NCBI RefSeq assembly: GCF_900143255.1 | Contig: NZ_FRDI01000003.1 | Coordinates: 186,001-250,000, forward strand | Origin: Desulfovibrio litoralis DSM 11393 | GTDB lineage: Bacteria > Desulfobacterota > Desulfovibrionia > Desulfovibrionales > Desulfovibrionaceae | DNA length: 64,000 nt | Reading direction: 5' to 3' | In this document: one piece after another, positions 49,780-57,769 of the stretch | How positions within the stretch are numbered: position 1 is the stretch's first letter | How the letters are laid out: every line of letters starts with the position of its first letter | Notes under the pieces: model-generated | Told to the model about the DNA's origin: nothing | Databases searched by the model: none | The model's input: the letters and a program-made list of their open reading frames with translations, nothing else | Position numbers and translations under genes: made by a program

Positions 49780-50979
49780 ATGTATAAAAACAATAAAAAA
49801 AAGAATAGTGGAAATCAAATATCCAATAAACAAGCTTCAAGCATCACTATTGATTCCGACAACCAAGTAAAAAACAAAGATCTTAAAAACGAAGACTCGA
49901 CCCAACAAGCAAAAGTAATGCGTTGGGGCTTGCTTGCACTCTTGTTTTACGCTCTTTATTTAAGCTTTAATCTAATTCAACCATTTTTGAATACTATAAT
50001 TTTTAGTATTGTTTTTGCTGGTGCCTTCCACCCTATCTACTCAAAATTAAAAGATAAACTTTCTGGGCCTGAGGGATTTAAAGAATCTTTTGCCGCAATT
50101 ATCGTTGTACTTGGCATGTTCTTTTTAATCGGTATTCCGGCTATTCTTTTTATACGCAGTTTCGTAATGCAAGCAACAGTAAGCATTAGCGCTATTACCG
50201 AATGGCTTAACTCTAATGATGTACAACAAGAATTACTTAATCTTTGGGAACCACTCGTGGCTTTTGTCGAAGAACATTATCCTTTTATTGACCTAAAAAG
50301 TATAAATTTACACGAAAGTTTAATTGAAATCTCAAGACAAACCGGACAATACCTTTTGCAGGCCGGCTCTGCTTTATTCCGCAATACAACAATTTTTATC
50401 ATTCACTTGATGTTATTGTTATTTATGCTCTTTTTCTTATTAAAAGATGGTTCGCGCATGGTTCGTGCCGTAAAATATCTTTCTCCTCTAAAAGCCGAAC
50501 AAGGCGATAAAATCTTGCATAACTTGCGTCAAGTTTCCAAGGCCGTATTATTAGACGGTTTCTTGGTTGCTTCTTTGCAGGGTTTAGCGGGCGGAATAGG
50601 CTTATCAATGGTCGGCGTTCCGGGCTTGTTTTGGGGAACGGTAATGGGCTTTGCGGCTTTAATTCCCGTTGTGGGAATCAGCCTGGTCTGGCTCCCTGTT
50701 GCCACTTATTTGGCGTTTACCGGAGAATGGGTTACCGCATCGCTTTTTGCTTTATACAATCTGGCTTTTGTAAGTTCTATTGATACGGTTTTACGCCCTT
50801 ATCTTATGAAAGGCGTAATGAACGCATCAATCTTTTTTATCTTTGTCTCAATACTCGGTGGAGTAAATTTATTTGGTATTGTCGGTCTGTTATACGGACC
50901 TATGATCTTAACCTTTACAACTGTAATGTTAAGAATTTATACTGATGAATTTAGCGAATTTTTAAACCACGACAAGTAA
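49780..50979 (+). CDS. AI-2E family transporter (YdiK/PerM-like)
   Basis: A 399-residue inner-membrane protein. A polar, charged cytoplasmic tail (about 1-45, Lys/Asn/Ser-rich) precedes about seven or eight helices of the AI-2 exporter superfamily, with FSIVFAGAFHPIY near the start and the conserved SLQGLAGGIGLSMVGVPGLFWG and ALIPVVG motifs in the C-terminal half. Members have been linked to autoinducer export, sodium/proton exchange or pore formation, so substrate is uncertain. It stands between the large kinase and an FMN reductase gene. Confidence 0.87.
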   Translation: MYKNNKKKNSGNQISNKQASSITIDSDNQVKNKDLKNEDSTQQAKVMRWGLLALLFYALYLSFNLIQPFLNTIIFSIVFAGAFHPIYSKLKDKLSGPEGFKESFAAIIVVLGMFFLIGIPAILFIRSFVMQATVSISAITEWLNSNDVQQELLNLWEPLVAFVEEHYPFIDLKSINLHESLIEISRQTGQYLLQAGSALFRNTTIFIIHLMLLLFMLFFLLKDGSRMVRAVKYLSPLKAEQGDKILHNLRQVSKAVLLDGFLVASLQGLAGGIGLSMVGVPGLFWGTVMGFAALIPVVGISLVWLPVATYLAFTGEWVTASLFALYNLAFVSSIDTVLRPYLMKGVMNASIFFIFVSILGGVNLFGIVGLLYGPMILTFTTVMLRIYTDEFSEFLNHDK

Positions 50980-51060
50980 CTTTTTACAAACGATATTAAG
51001 TATTCTCAATAATTTTAGCTGTTACAAAATAACCAACAAGAGAGCAACAGGAGACAAATT

Positions 51061-51609
51061 ATGAGCCGGATAAAAGAAATATCAATATTTATCGGTAGCT
51101 TGAGAAAAGAAGCTTACACAAGAAAAATCGCCAACACTCTTATTAATTTGGGTGAAAAAAATCTAAATTTAAAAATAGTCGAGATTGGTCATCTATCTTT
51201 TTATAACCAAGACTTAGACGGAAACGAACCAAGCTCTTGGCTTGAGTTTAGAGAAACAGTCAAAAATTCAGACGGCTTTTTGTTTATTACTCCCGAATAT
51301 AACCGTTCTGTAACTCCTGTGTTAAAAAACGCTTTAGATATAGCCTCTCGTCCATATGGTGCTAACTGTTGGAGCGGAAAACCCGGCGGCATTATCGGAG
51401 CCAGCATTGGAGCAATCGGAGGCTTTGGAGCCGTTCAACATCTTCGTCAAACTTTTGCGTTTTTAAATATTTTGATGTTACAACAACCTGAGGCTTATTT
51501 GGGTTTTATCGATAAAGCCTTTGAAGGCAACACCCTGACTAACGAAAAGACAAAAGAATTTTTACAAAACTATCTCAACAGCTACGCAGAATGGGTAAAT
51601 AAATTTTAA
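51061..51609 (+). CDS. NADPH-dependent FMN reductase-type flavoprotein
   Basis: A 182-residue flavodoxin-like protein. The FMN phosphate loop is IFIGSLRKEAYTRKIA, and TPEYNRSVTPVLKNALD is the family signature near the flavin ring. It has the length of ChrR/YieF/azoreductase-type quinone reductases, which reduce quinones, chromate or azo compounds by two electrons. The physiological substrate is unknown. It ends 11 bases before the convergent nadD stop. Confidence 0.9.
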   Translation: MSRIKEISIFIGSLRKEAYTRKIANTLINLGEKNLNLKIVEIGHLSFYNQDLDGNEPSSWLEFRETVKNSDGFLFITPEYNRSVTPVLKNALDIASRPYGANCWSGKPGGIIGASIGAIGGFGAVQHLRQTFAFLNILMLQQPEAYLGFIDKAFEGNTLTNEKTKEFLQNYLNSYAEWVNKF

Positions 51610-51620
51610 GTGAAATAAAT

Positions 51621-52355
51621 CTAGCTTATCCAACGCCCTGCAACAAGCGAAGCATGTTCTTGCAGTAATTTCAAATTATTATCGTGAATTAAACCAAAGA
51701 GTTTTTTGTTTTCAAGCCAAGCCTTACGCAACATAGTCGCGCTTATATCAAGTCTTGGCAATGACAAATGCCATATTTCCCCGCCTTGCTGGGTTTTAAA
51801 AGCATGGTCTGCTTTTACGTTCAAGCTTGAGTCGCCACTTCCCAAAACATTCTGTTTAGAACTTAAATCAATTGGCTTTGAACCTTTCCAAAAACGCAAA
51901 CTGTTGTTTATAAAACATTCTTTTTTTGCTGTGGCTCGTGAAATAATAATAAAATGTGCCAAACTCGGAAGTCTTTCCCACTCTTCCCAAGTTTGAATTT
52001 GAGCATAGTCTTCTCCGCCTAAAATAAAAACAGGCTCAACATCGGGGTTTTCCTTGCGATATAACTCTAAGGTTTTATAAGTATAAGATTTTTCTCGGCG
52101 TTTATTTTCCAAAGGGTTAATATAGATGCGTGAGTCATACTGACAAAAAGTTTCTAACATTTTATATCTAAGTTCAAAAGGCAAAAGTTCCTTTGCCTCT
52201 TTATGAGCAGGGTGAGCCACAGGTAAAAAATCAAGACGTAAAGGTTGCAAGATTTCAAGAATCTCAAGCCCAAGGCGCAAATGCCCCAAATGAGGCGGAT
52301 TAAAACTTCCACCTAACAGAGCAACAAGTTTATTATTATTTGGATTCATTTGCAC
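51621..52355 (-). CDS. nadD: Nicotinate-nucleotide adenylyltransferase
   Basis: A 244-residue enzyme that makes deamido-NAD from nicotinate mononucleotide and ATP. The N-terminal ALLGGSFNPPHLGH carries the HxGH-type adenylyltransferase motif, FILGGEDYAQIQTWEEWERLP follows, and ISATMLRKAW is the variant of the usual ISSTxIR. Slightly longer than E. coli NadD (213). It is convergent with the FMN reductase gene. Confidence 0.93.
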   Translation of the reverse strand: MQMNPNNNKLVALLGGSFNPPHLGHLRLGLEILEILQPLRLDFLPVAHPAHKEAKELLPFELRYKMLETFCQYDSRIYINPLENKRREKSYTYKTLELYRKENPDVEPVFILGGEDYAQIQTWEEWERLPSLAHFIIISRATAKKECFINNSLRFWKGSKPIDLSSKQNVLGSGDSSLNVKADHAFKTQQGGEIWHLSLPRLDISATMLRKAWLENKKLFGLIHDNNLKLLQEHASLVAGRWIS

Positions 52356-52620
52356 ACCTCATCGTAATAATGAATAATATATATAAATCAAATTATTATA
52401 TAGTATTAAGCAAAAAAACATTAAAAAAATAAAACTGTTTTCTTAATTATCGTGATTTTCAATTGACAAGATATTCTAACTAACGCATTATAATAATGTT
52501 TTTCACATTGTCTTGTCTGCTAAGTTAAATACTGTCTCGGTCAACTTTACATTTTTAATCAAATTAGATAAATTAATACTAAATATAATATTCTAAATCA
52601 ATATAATTAACTGGATTTAT

Positions 52621-54129
52621 ATGAATAAATATTCTTCTGATGATATTCTGGTGTTAAGGGCAGATGCAAACACCCAAATAGGAACAGGACATGTCATGCG
52701 TTGCTTAGCGTTAGCTGCGGCATGGGAAAACCCGAAAAAAGTTTTTTTTGTTACTGCCCAAGCCACGGAAGCGTTTAAAAAACGTATTCAAGATGCCGGC
52801 TATAACTTTGTTGACCTGGAAGCCCCCCACCCCGCCTTGCCTGACCTTGCACTTATGCGTGAAATTTTAAAACAAGATCATGCTTATGTTGTGCTTGACG
52901 GATACCACTTTGATACGGAATATCAAGAAATTATTCGCAAACTTGCCGGAAGGTGTTTGATTATTGATGATTATAATCACTTAAATCGATATATTACTGA
53001 TGTCTTATTAAACCAAAACATCGGTTCTTCCGACTTAAATTATAACTGTAACCCCGGTTGTAAGCTTCTTCTCGGAGCAAAAAACGCTCTTTTACGCCCT
53101 GAATTTTTAGAGATTTTAAATAAACGTCTGCGTATTATTAAAAATGAAGCAAAAAATATTTTGATTACAATGGGGGGAGCAGACAACTCAAATCTCACGC
53201 TTGATGTTTTAAAAAATTTGGAAAAAAGCAAACAAACGTTTGAAATACGGGTTATCCTCGGACCAAGTAACCCCCACATAAAAAGTATAAGTGAATTTAC
53301 CGCAAGTTCAAAACATCATTACACAATTTTACAAAATGTGAATAATATGCTTGAACAAATGCTGTGGGCAGACTTGGCAGTTTCTGCCGGAGGAAGTACC
53401 TGTTGGGAACTTTGTTACACCGGATTGCCATTTTTGGTTGCTTCCGTTGCCGAAAATCAAGACCAACTGGTAAAAACACTGGCAGATCGCAAAATAGCAA
53501 TTAAGTGGAAAGAAGCCAAAGAAATTCCCGACCTTATAACAAGTTTATCTGATAACCCCGAATTACGCCAAGATATGTCGCATAAAGGACAAGCTCTTAT
53601 AGACGGTTTGGGTGTTTATAGGGCTATTTCTGCGTTAAGAGGAGAAGAGGGACACTTGCTACCCGCAACACTCCAATATTGCAAACAGCTTTGGCCTATA
53701 GGTAATGACCAAAGAGCTAGAGCCATGTCTGTTATGCCTATTCCAAAAGATTTTGAGAGTTTTGAAAAATGGTTTGAAAATAAAGTTTTAGAAAAAGACC
53801 AACCCTTATTCTTTTTAGAAACACCAACAAAAGAAGTAATCGGTTATGTCTCTTTTGAAAAATTCAGCCAAACTCAAGAACCGACTTTAACGCTCTGCCT
53901 TGCACAACAATGGCGAGGTAAAGGACTTGGTATTTTATTGTTACAATATGGCTGTCAGGCTTTTTTCCGAACTGTCAAAAGTGCAAAAAGTCTTGATGCG
54001 TTACTACCTGCAAATTCAGGTTCTGTTTACAGCTTGTTTGTCAAAAAAGGCTTTGAAAAAGTTGATACCATAAAGTGTGGCGATAACGAAGTTTACGTTA
54101 TGAGGCTAACAAGAGACCGCCTTATTTAA
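52621..54129 (+). CDS. pseG: PseG glycosyl hydrolase fused to GNAT acetyltransferase (PseH-like)
   Basis: A 502-residue fusion. Residues about 1-330 are PseG, which removes UDP from UDP-2,4-diacetamido-2,4,6-trideoxy-beta-L-altropyranose: VLRADANTQIGTGHVMRC, LIIDDYNHLN, and the C-terminal SAGGSTCWELCYTGLPFLV nucleotide-sugar motif. Residues about 360-500 are a GNAT domain with QQWRGKGLGILLLQYG, the acetyl-CoA-binding RGxGxG/A motif, corresponding to PseH, which acetylates the previous intermediate. The two steps are consecutive but in PseH-then-PseG order. pseI follows by 42 bases. PseB, PseC and PseF are not in the window. Confidence 0.9.
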   Translation: MNKYSSDDILVLRADANTQIGTGHVMRCLALAAAWENPKKVFFVTAQATEAFKKRIQDAGYNFVDLEAPHPALPDLALMREILKQDHAYVVLDGYHFDTEYQEIIRKLAGRCLIIDDYNHLNRYITDVLLNQNIGSSDLNYNCNPGCKLLLGAKNALLRPEFLEILNKRLRIIKNEAKNILITMGGADNSNLTLDVLKNLEKSKQTFEIRVILGPSNPHIKSISEFTASSKHHYTILQNVNNMLEQMLWADLAVSAGGSTCWELCYTGLPFLVASVAENQDQLVKTLADRKIAIKWKEAKEIPDLITSLSDNPELRQDMSHKGQALIDGLGVYRAISALRGEEGHLLPATLQYCKQLWPIGNDQRARAMSVMPIPKDFESFEKWFENKVLEKDQPLFFLETPTKEVIGYVSFEKFSQTQEPTLTLCLAQQWRGKGLGILLLQYGCQAFFRTVKSAKSLDALLPANSGSVYSLFVKKGFEKVDTIKCGDNEVYVMRLTRDRLI

Positions 54130-54171
54130 CTGCTTATTCTCATAAAAACTTAATAAATATAAAGGTTAAGA

Positions 54172-55227
54172 ATGTCTTTTAAAAGTGAAATAAAAATCGG
54201 CAACAAATTAATCGGAAAAGACCACCCTACCTATATTATAGCCGAAATTTCCGCCAACCATAATCAAGATTATACAAGAGCCGAAGCCTTGGTAAAGGCG
54301 GCCGCTGAATGTGGCGTTGATGCAGTTAAATTGCAAACATACACCGCCGACACAATCACTATTGATTGTAATAACGAATATTTTCAACTAAAAGACAATA
54401 TCTGGGCAGGGCGTAGCCTTTATGATTTATACCAAGAGGCTTATACGCCTTGGGATTGGCAACCTAAATTGAAACAATTTGCCAATAGCCTTGGAATTGA
54501 CTGTTTTTCTTCACCTTTTGACTTTAGTTCCGTAGATTTTTTAGAAAAAATGAATGTCTCTGCCTATAAAGTTGCCTCGTTTGAGTTGGTAGATTTTCCT
54601 CTTTTACGAAAAATCGCAAGCACGGGCAAGCCAATAATTATGTCTACGGGAATGGCAAGTCTGGCAGAAATATCCGATGCGGTCGAAGTTTTACAAAACG
54701 CCGGCTGTACCGAACTTGCTTTGCTAAAATGTACAAGCGCTTACCCGGCGCCTCCGGAAGAAGCAAACCTCAAAACTATTCCCCACCTTGGTCAGGCTTT
54801 TGGCGTTCCCTCCGGGTTATCAGACCACACCTTGGGAACAACCGTACCTATTGTCGCCGTTAGCCTTGGGGCCTGTATCATAGAAAAACACTTTACTTTG
54901 TCCAGAGCCGACGGAGGACCTGATGCCGCTTTTTCCTTGGAAGCAAACGAGCTTAAAGGTTTGGTGCAATCTATCAGAACAACCGAAAAAGCTTTAGGAT
55001 CAATCAATTATCAAAGAACAACCAAAGAAATCAACAGCACAGTCTATCGTCGCTCTCTCTTTGTTGTTAATGATATGAAAAAAGGCGAAACTTTCAGCGA
55101 AAAAAACATACGCTCAATTCGTCCTGCTTATGGGTTACATACGCGTCATCTCGAAGAAGTAACGGGAAAAGTCGCCAGCAAAGACATAAAAAAAGGGACT
55201 CCGCTCAGTTGGGACTTAATCGTTTAA
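54172..55227 (+). CDS. pseI: Pseudaminic acid synthase
   Basis: A 351-residue NeuB-family enzyme that condenses the altrose sugar with PEP to give pseudaminic acid. The catalytic barrel has TYIIAEISANHNQDY, VDAVKLQTYTADTIT, SSPFDFSSVDFLE and STGMASLAEI; the C-terminal antifreeze-like (SAF) domain starts near residue 290 with RRSLFVVNDMKKGE. The IWAGRSLYDLY segment favours pseudaminic over sialic acid synthase. It follows the pseG-type fusion and is followed by a MITE-like copy. Product is likely used for flagellin or surface glycans (inference). Confidence 0.93.
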   Translation: MSFKSEIKIGNKLIGKDHPTYIIAEISANHNQDYTRAEALVKAAAECGVDAVKLQTYTADTITIDCNNEYFQLKDNIWAGRSLYDLYQEAYTPWDWQPKLKQFANSLGIDCFSSPFDFSSVDFLEKMNVSAYKVASFELVDFPLLRKIASTGKPIIMSTGMASLAEISDAVEVLQNAGCTELALLKCTSAYPAPPEEANLKTIPHLGQAFGVPSGLSDHTLGTTVPIVAVSLGACIIEKHFTLSRADGGPDAAFSLEANELKGLVQSIRTTEKALGSINYQRTTKEINSTVYRRSLFVVNDMKKGETFSEKNIRSIRPAYGLHTRHLEEVTGKVASKDIKKGTPLSWDLIV

Positions 55228-55288
55228 AAGAAAAAAACGGTTTATTTTCCCTTTAACGTGAAAAGATGTTTAACCCAAAAGTCTGATT

Positions 55289-55463
55289 AAGACCCATTGC
55301 AACACTTCGTTTTGTGTGCTTTTTCATCATTTTATGCTCTGTATAAACACAATATAAAATGTCTTAAGCCACAAAAAACACTCATTTTACAGGAAAATTA
55401 AATTTCCCTTTTTGGGAGTGTCTTTCTGACGGAAAAACTGAGAGACTATTGTGAAAACACTCT
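55289..55463 (+). repeat. MITE-like element copy 4, abutting the peptide-ABC gene
   Basis: A nearly full copy: AAGACCCATTGCAACACTTCG, then TTTTATGCTCTGTATAAAC, the GGAAAATTAAATTTCC palindrome, GGAGTGTCTTTCTGACGG, and a partly degraded right end, GAGACTATTGTGAAAACACTCT. The right edge meets the oppD-type stop at 55462-55464, so the element appears to supply part of the stop codon. The left flank is TGATT, and no clear duplication is visible. Confidence 0.85.
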
Positions 55464-56565
55464 AATCATTTTTTTGGGTCAACAAGCAACGGTTAAAACG
55501 GCTTGGATTATCTTTAATTGGTAAAAATTCTGGTTTTATTTCAGAACATTGAGGCAGGGCTTTCGTACAACGCGGGTGAAAAGTGCAACCACTCGGCAAG
55601 TTTAATAAAGAAGGAACAGAACCTAAAATAGTCGGAAGGCGTTTACTTTTACGCTCTTTTGAACTTTGCAAGTTTAAGACACTTTCTTTATTCACTAATT
55701 TCAAAGCCTTATCAATAGCCGAATCCGTATCCAAGCTTTCTGCCATTGCAGGGCGAGAACGCAATAAACCTTGGGTATATGGGTGGTTGGGAGAATTAAA
55801 CAGTTCCGCAACTTTTGCATATTCAAAAGCCTCACCAAGATACATAATCAATACATCATCAGCCATTTCAGCAACCACGCTGAGATCATGAGTAATTAAC
55901 AATAAGGCAGAATTATTTTCTGAAGCAAGTTTTTTTAACAATCCCAAAATCTGTTTTTGCATGGTAACATCTAATGCGGTTGTCGGCTCATCAGCAATAA
56001 TTAATTGTGGCTTACAACCTATCGCCATGGCAATCATCACTCGCTGACGCATTCCACCACTAAGTTCGTGTGGATAGGCATTATAGCGTCGCTCGGCTTC
56101 GGCAATTCCTACTTCGGAAAGCAGTTCTATACTCCGCTGTTTTGCTTGCTTTTGTGACATTCCAAGATGTAGACGCAAAATTTCAGAAATTTGTTCACCA
56201 ATAGTCAACACAGGGTTTAATGAATTCATAGGATCTTGGAAAATCATTGAGATTTTTTTGCCCCTGATTGTTAACAACTCTTTTGTGTTGAGAGTTAAAA
56301 TATCCTGACCTTCAAAAAAAATTTGCCCTGATTTAATTTCAGTTGGCGGAGAAGGCAATAAACGCAAAATCGACAAGGCAGTAACACTTTTTCCACAACC
56401 CGATTCACCAACAAGACACAAGGTTTTCCCTTTGTCTAAGCTTAAAGAAAAATTGCGTACTGCCTGAATAAGACCCTCTTTTGTTTTAAAGTTTATATTC
56501 AGGTTTTTTATTTCCAAAAGCTTTTCGCTTTTTTTGTCGTTTTCAAAGTTTTGTTGCGTATTCAT
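55462..56565 (-). CDS. Peptide ABC transporter ATP-binding protein, OppD/DppD type
   Basis: A 367-residue ABC ATPase with Walker A GESGCGKSV, Q-loop IFQDPMNSLNPVL, signature ELSGGMRQR and Walker B LIIADEPTTALDV. The C-terminal oligopeptide-transporter motif CTFHPRCTKALPQC holds the cysteines that bind an Fe-S cluster in some DppD proteins. It has an extra low-complexity part (LVNKESVLNLQSSKERKSKR) before this motif. The OppF-type gene lies 32 bases upstream on the same strand. No permease or binding protein gene adjoins. The stop codon coincides with the edge of MITE copy 4. Confidence 0.92.
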   Translation of the reverse strand: MNTQQNFENDKKSEKLLEIKNLNINFKTKEGLIQAVRNFSLSLDKGKTLCLVGESGCGKSVTALSILRLLPSPPTEIKSGQIFFEGQDILTLNTKELLTIRGKKISMIFQDPMNSLNPVLTIGEQISEILRLHLGMSQKQAKQRSIELLSEVGIAEAERRYNAYPHELSGGMRQRVMIAMAIGCKPQLIIADEPTTALDVTMQKQILGLLKKLASENNSALLLITHDLSVVAEMADDVLIMYLGEAFEYAKVAELFNSPNHPYTQGLLRSRPAMAESLDTDSAIDKALKLVNKESVLNLQSSKERKSKRLPTILGSVPSLLNLPSGCTFHPRCTKALPQCSEIKPEFLPIKDNPSRFNRCLLTQKND

Positions 56566-56597
56566 AGTAACATTTGTGGGTTATAAAATCGAAAAAG

Positions 56598-57404
56598 TTA
56601 AACGGCATTTTGCAATAAAAGCCGTGTATATTCATGTTCCGGGTGTTTCAATATATCCAAACTATTGCCCATTTCAACAATACGCCCTTGTTTCATAACC
56701 GCAACCCTATCGCTAATATGACCGATCAGGTTAAGATCGTGGGTAATAAACAGATAACTTGTGGAAAAACGATCTTGTAAATCCATCAGTAAATTTAAAA
56801 CCTGTGCCTGAACGGAAACATCAAGAGAAGAAACAGGTTCATCACAAATTACCAATTCAGGACTACAAATTAAAGCCCGAGCGATGGCTATTCTTTGACG
56901 TTGACCACCGGAAAATTCATGCGGATAACGCAGGGCATGTTCAGGCATAAGACCAACTAAGCTCAACATTTCTTCGACTCTGGCATGGCGTGTTTTTTTA
57001 TCTCGCCATTTTTCGCCAAAAACCGTATTTTGTTTTGCTAAATTTTCCAAAGGCTCAACAATACTTGCACCTATTGATAAACGAGGGTTTAATGAGGAAA
57101 AAGGGTCTTGAAAAATCATCTGAATACAGCGGTATAAATCTGTTTGAAAACGAGCGTCTTTGTTATGAATATTTTGACCATAAAAAAGAATTTCGCCGGA
57201 ATCAGGATAAATAAGACGGCTGATAATACGAGCTAAGGTCGACTTTCCACAGCCAGATTCACCAACCAAGGCAAGCGTTTTACCTTTTTCTAAAGAAAAA
57301 GAAACCTTATCAACAGCCTTAATTTCTAAAGGAGCAGAAAAGACACCTGTGTTTAGCTTAAAAGATTTACAAACATTTTTTAGTTCAAGTAACGGAATAT
57401 CCAC
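56598..57404 (-). CDS. Peptide ABC transporter ATP-binding protein, OppF/DppF type
   Basis: A 268-residue ABC ATPase: Walker A GESGCGKST, Q-loop QMIFQDPFSSLNPRL, signature EFSGGQRQR, Walker B LVICDEPVSSLDV and switch His FITHDLNL. I start it at GTG 57404 (VDIPLLELKNVCKSF), where GGAG sits about 6 bases upstream. A longer ATG frame from 57518 would run backwards through the end of MITE copy 5 and add a hydrophobic 38-residue piece foreign to the family. It pairs with the OppD-type ATPase; the pair has no transmembrane partner here. Confidence 0.9.
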   Translation of the reverse strand: MDIPLLELKNVCKSFKLNTGVFSAPLEIKAVDKVSFSLEKGKTLALVGESGCGKSTLARIISRLIYPDSGEILFYGQNIHNKDARFQTDLYRCIQMIFQDPFSSLNPRLSIGASIVEPLENLAKQNTVFGEKWRDKKTRHARVEEMLSLVGLMPEHALRYPHEFSGGQRQRIAIARALICSPELVICDEPVSSLDVSVQAQVLNLLMDLQDRFSTSYLFITHDLNLIGHISDRVAVMKQGRIVEMGNSLDILKHPEHEYTRLLLQNAV

Positions 57405-57482
57405 AATTAACTCCAAGCTCAGATAAAAGACAATAACAAGATTAAATCGTTTAGACAAGCCCGAGAAACAGAAACAAGAAAT

Positions 57483-57668
57483 GAGACTATTGTGCAATAG
57501 TTTCATAGTGGCTTTCATCAGAAATACACTCGAAAAACCACGAATCAGGAATTTTTATTTTTTCTGTAAAATGATTGTTTTTTTGTGTCTTAAGGCGTTT
57601 TACTCTATGTGCATACAGAACATAAAACGATAGGAAAAGTACGCAAAACTCAGCTTGGCAATGGTCTT
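57483..57668 (-). repeat. MITE-like element copy 5 with perfect 5-bp target duplication
   Basis: A full 186-base copy: GAGACTATTGTGCAATAGTTTC at the left, TGTAAAATGATTG, a GCGTTTTACTCTATG...CATAAAACG hairpin and TTGGCAATGGTCTT at the right. GAAAT lies on both sides (57478-57482 and 57669-57673). Its left edge is about 78 bases upstream of the OppF-type start, inverted relative to copy 4. It occupies the centre of the 365-base gap between divergent genes. Confidence 0.92.
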
Positions 57669-57769
57669 GAAATAATTAAAAAGCATTTTTCTCATAGCTA
57701 AATTTAAAAAGATGACTTTATTGTGTTTTTTTGGTATGTTTTTTGGGATTATGAATCAAGGAGTTATAA

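Noticed and set aside
52463-52495. Sigma-70 promoter upstream of pseG
   Set aside because: TTGACA and TATAAT are present but about 20 bases apart, too far for a standard promoter in such AT-rich sequence.
57405-57518. Upstream extension of the OppF-type protein
   Set aside because: The extra 38 residues are translated from the end of MITE copy 5 and its flank. The GTG at 57404 has a good ribosome site and fits the family length.
4437-57668. CRISPR array
   Set aside because: The repeated units are five dispersed copies tens of kilobases apart, without regular short repeats and unique spacers.
55289-57668. Recent inversion between MITE copies 4 and 5
   Set aside because: Copy 5 keeps an exact GAAAT duplication on both sides, which an inversion through it would have separated.
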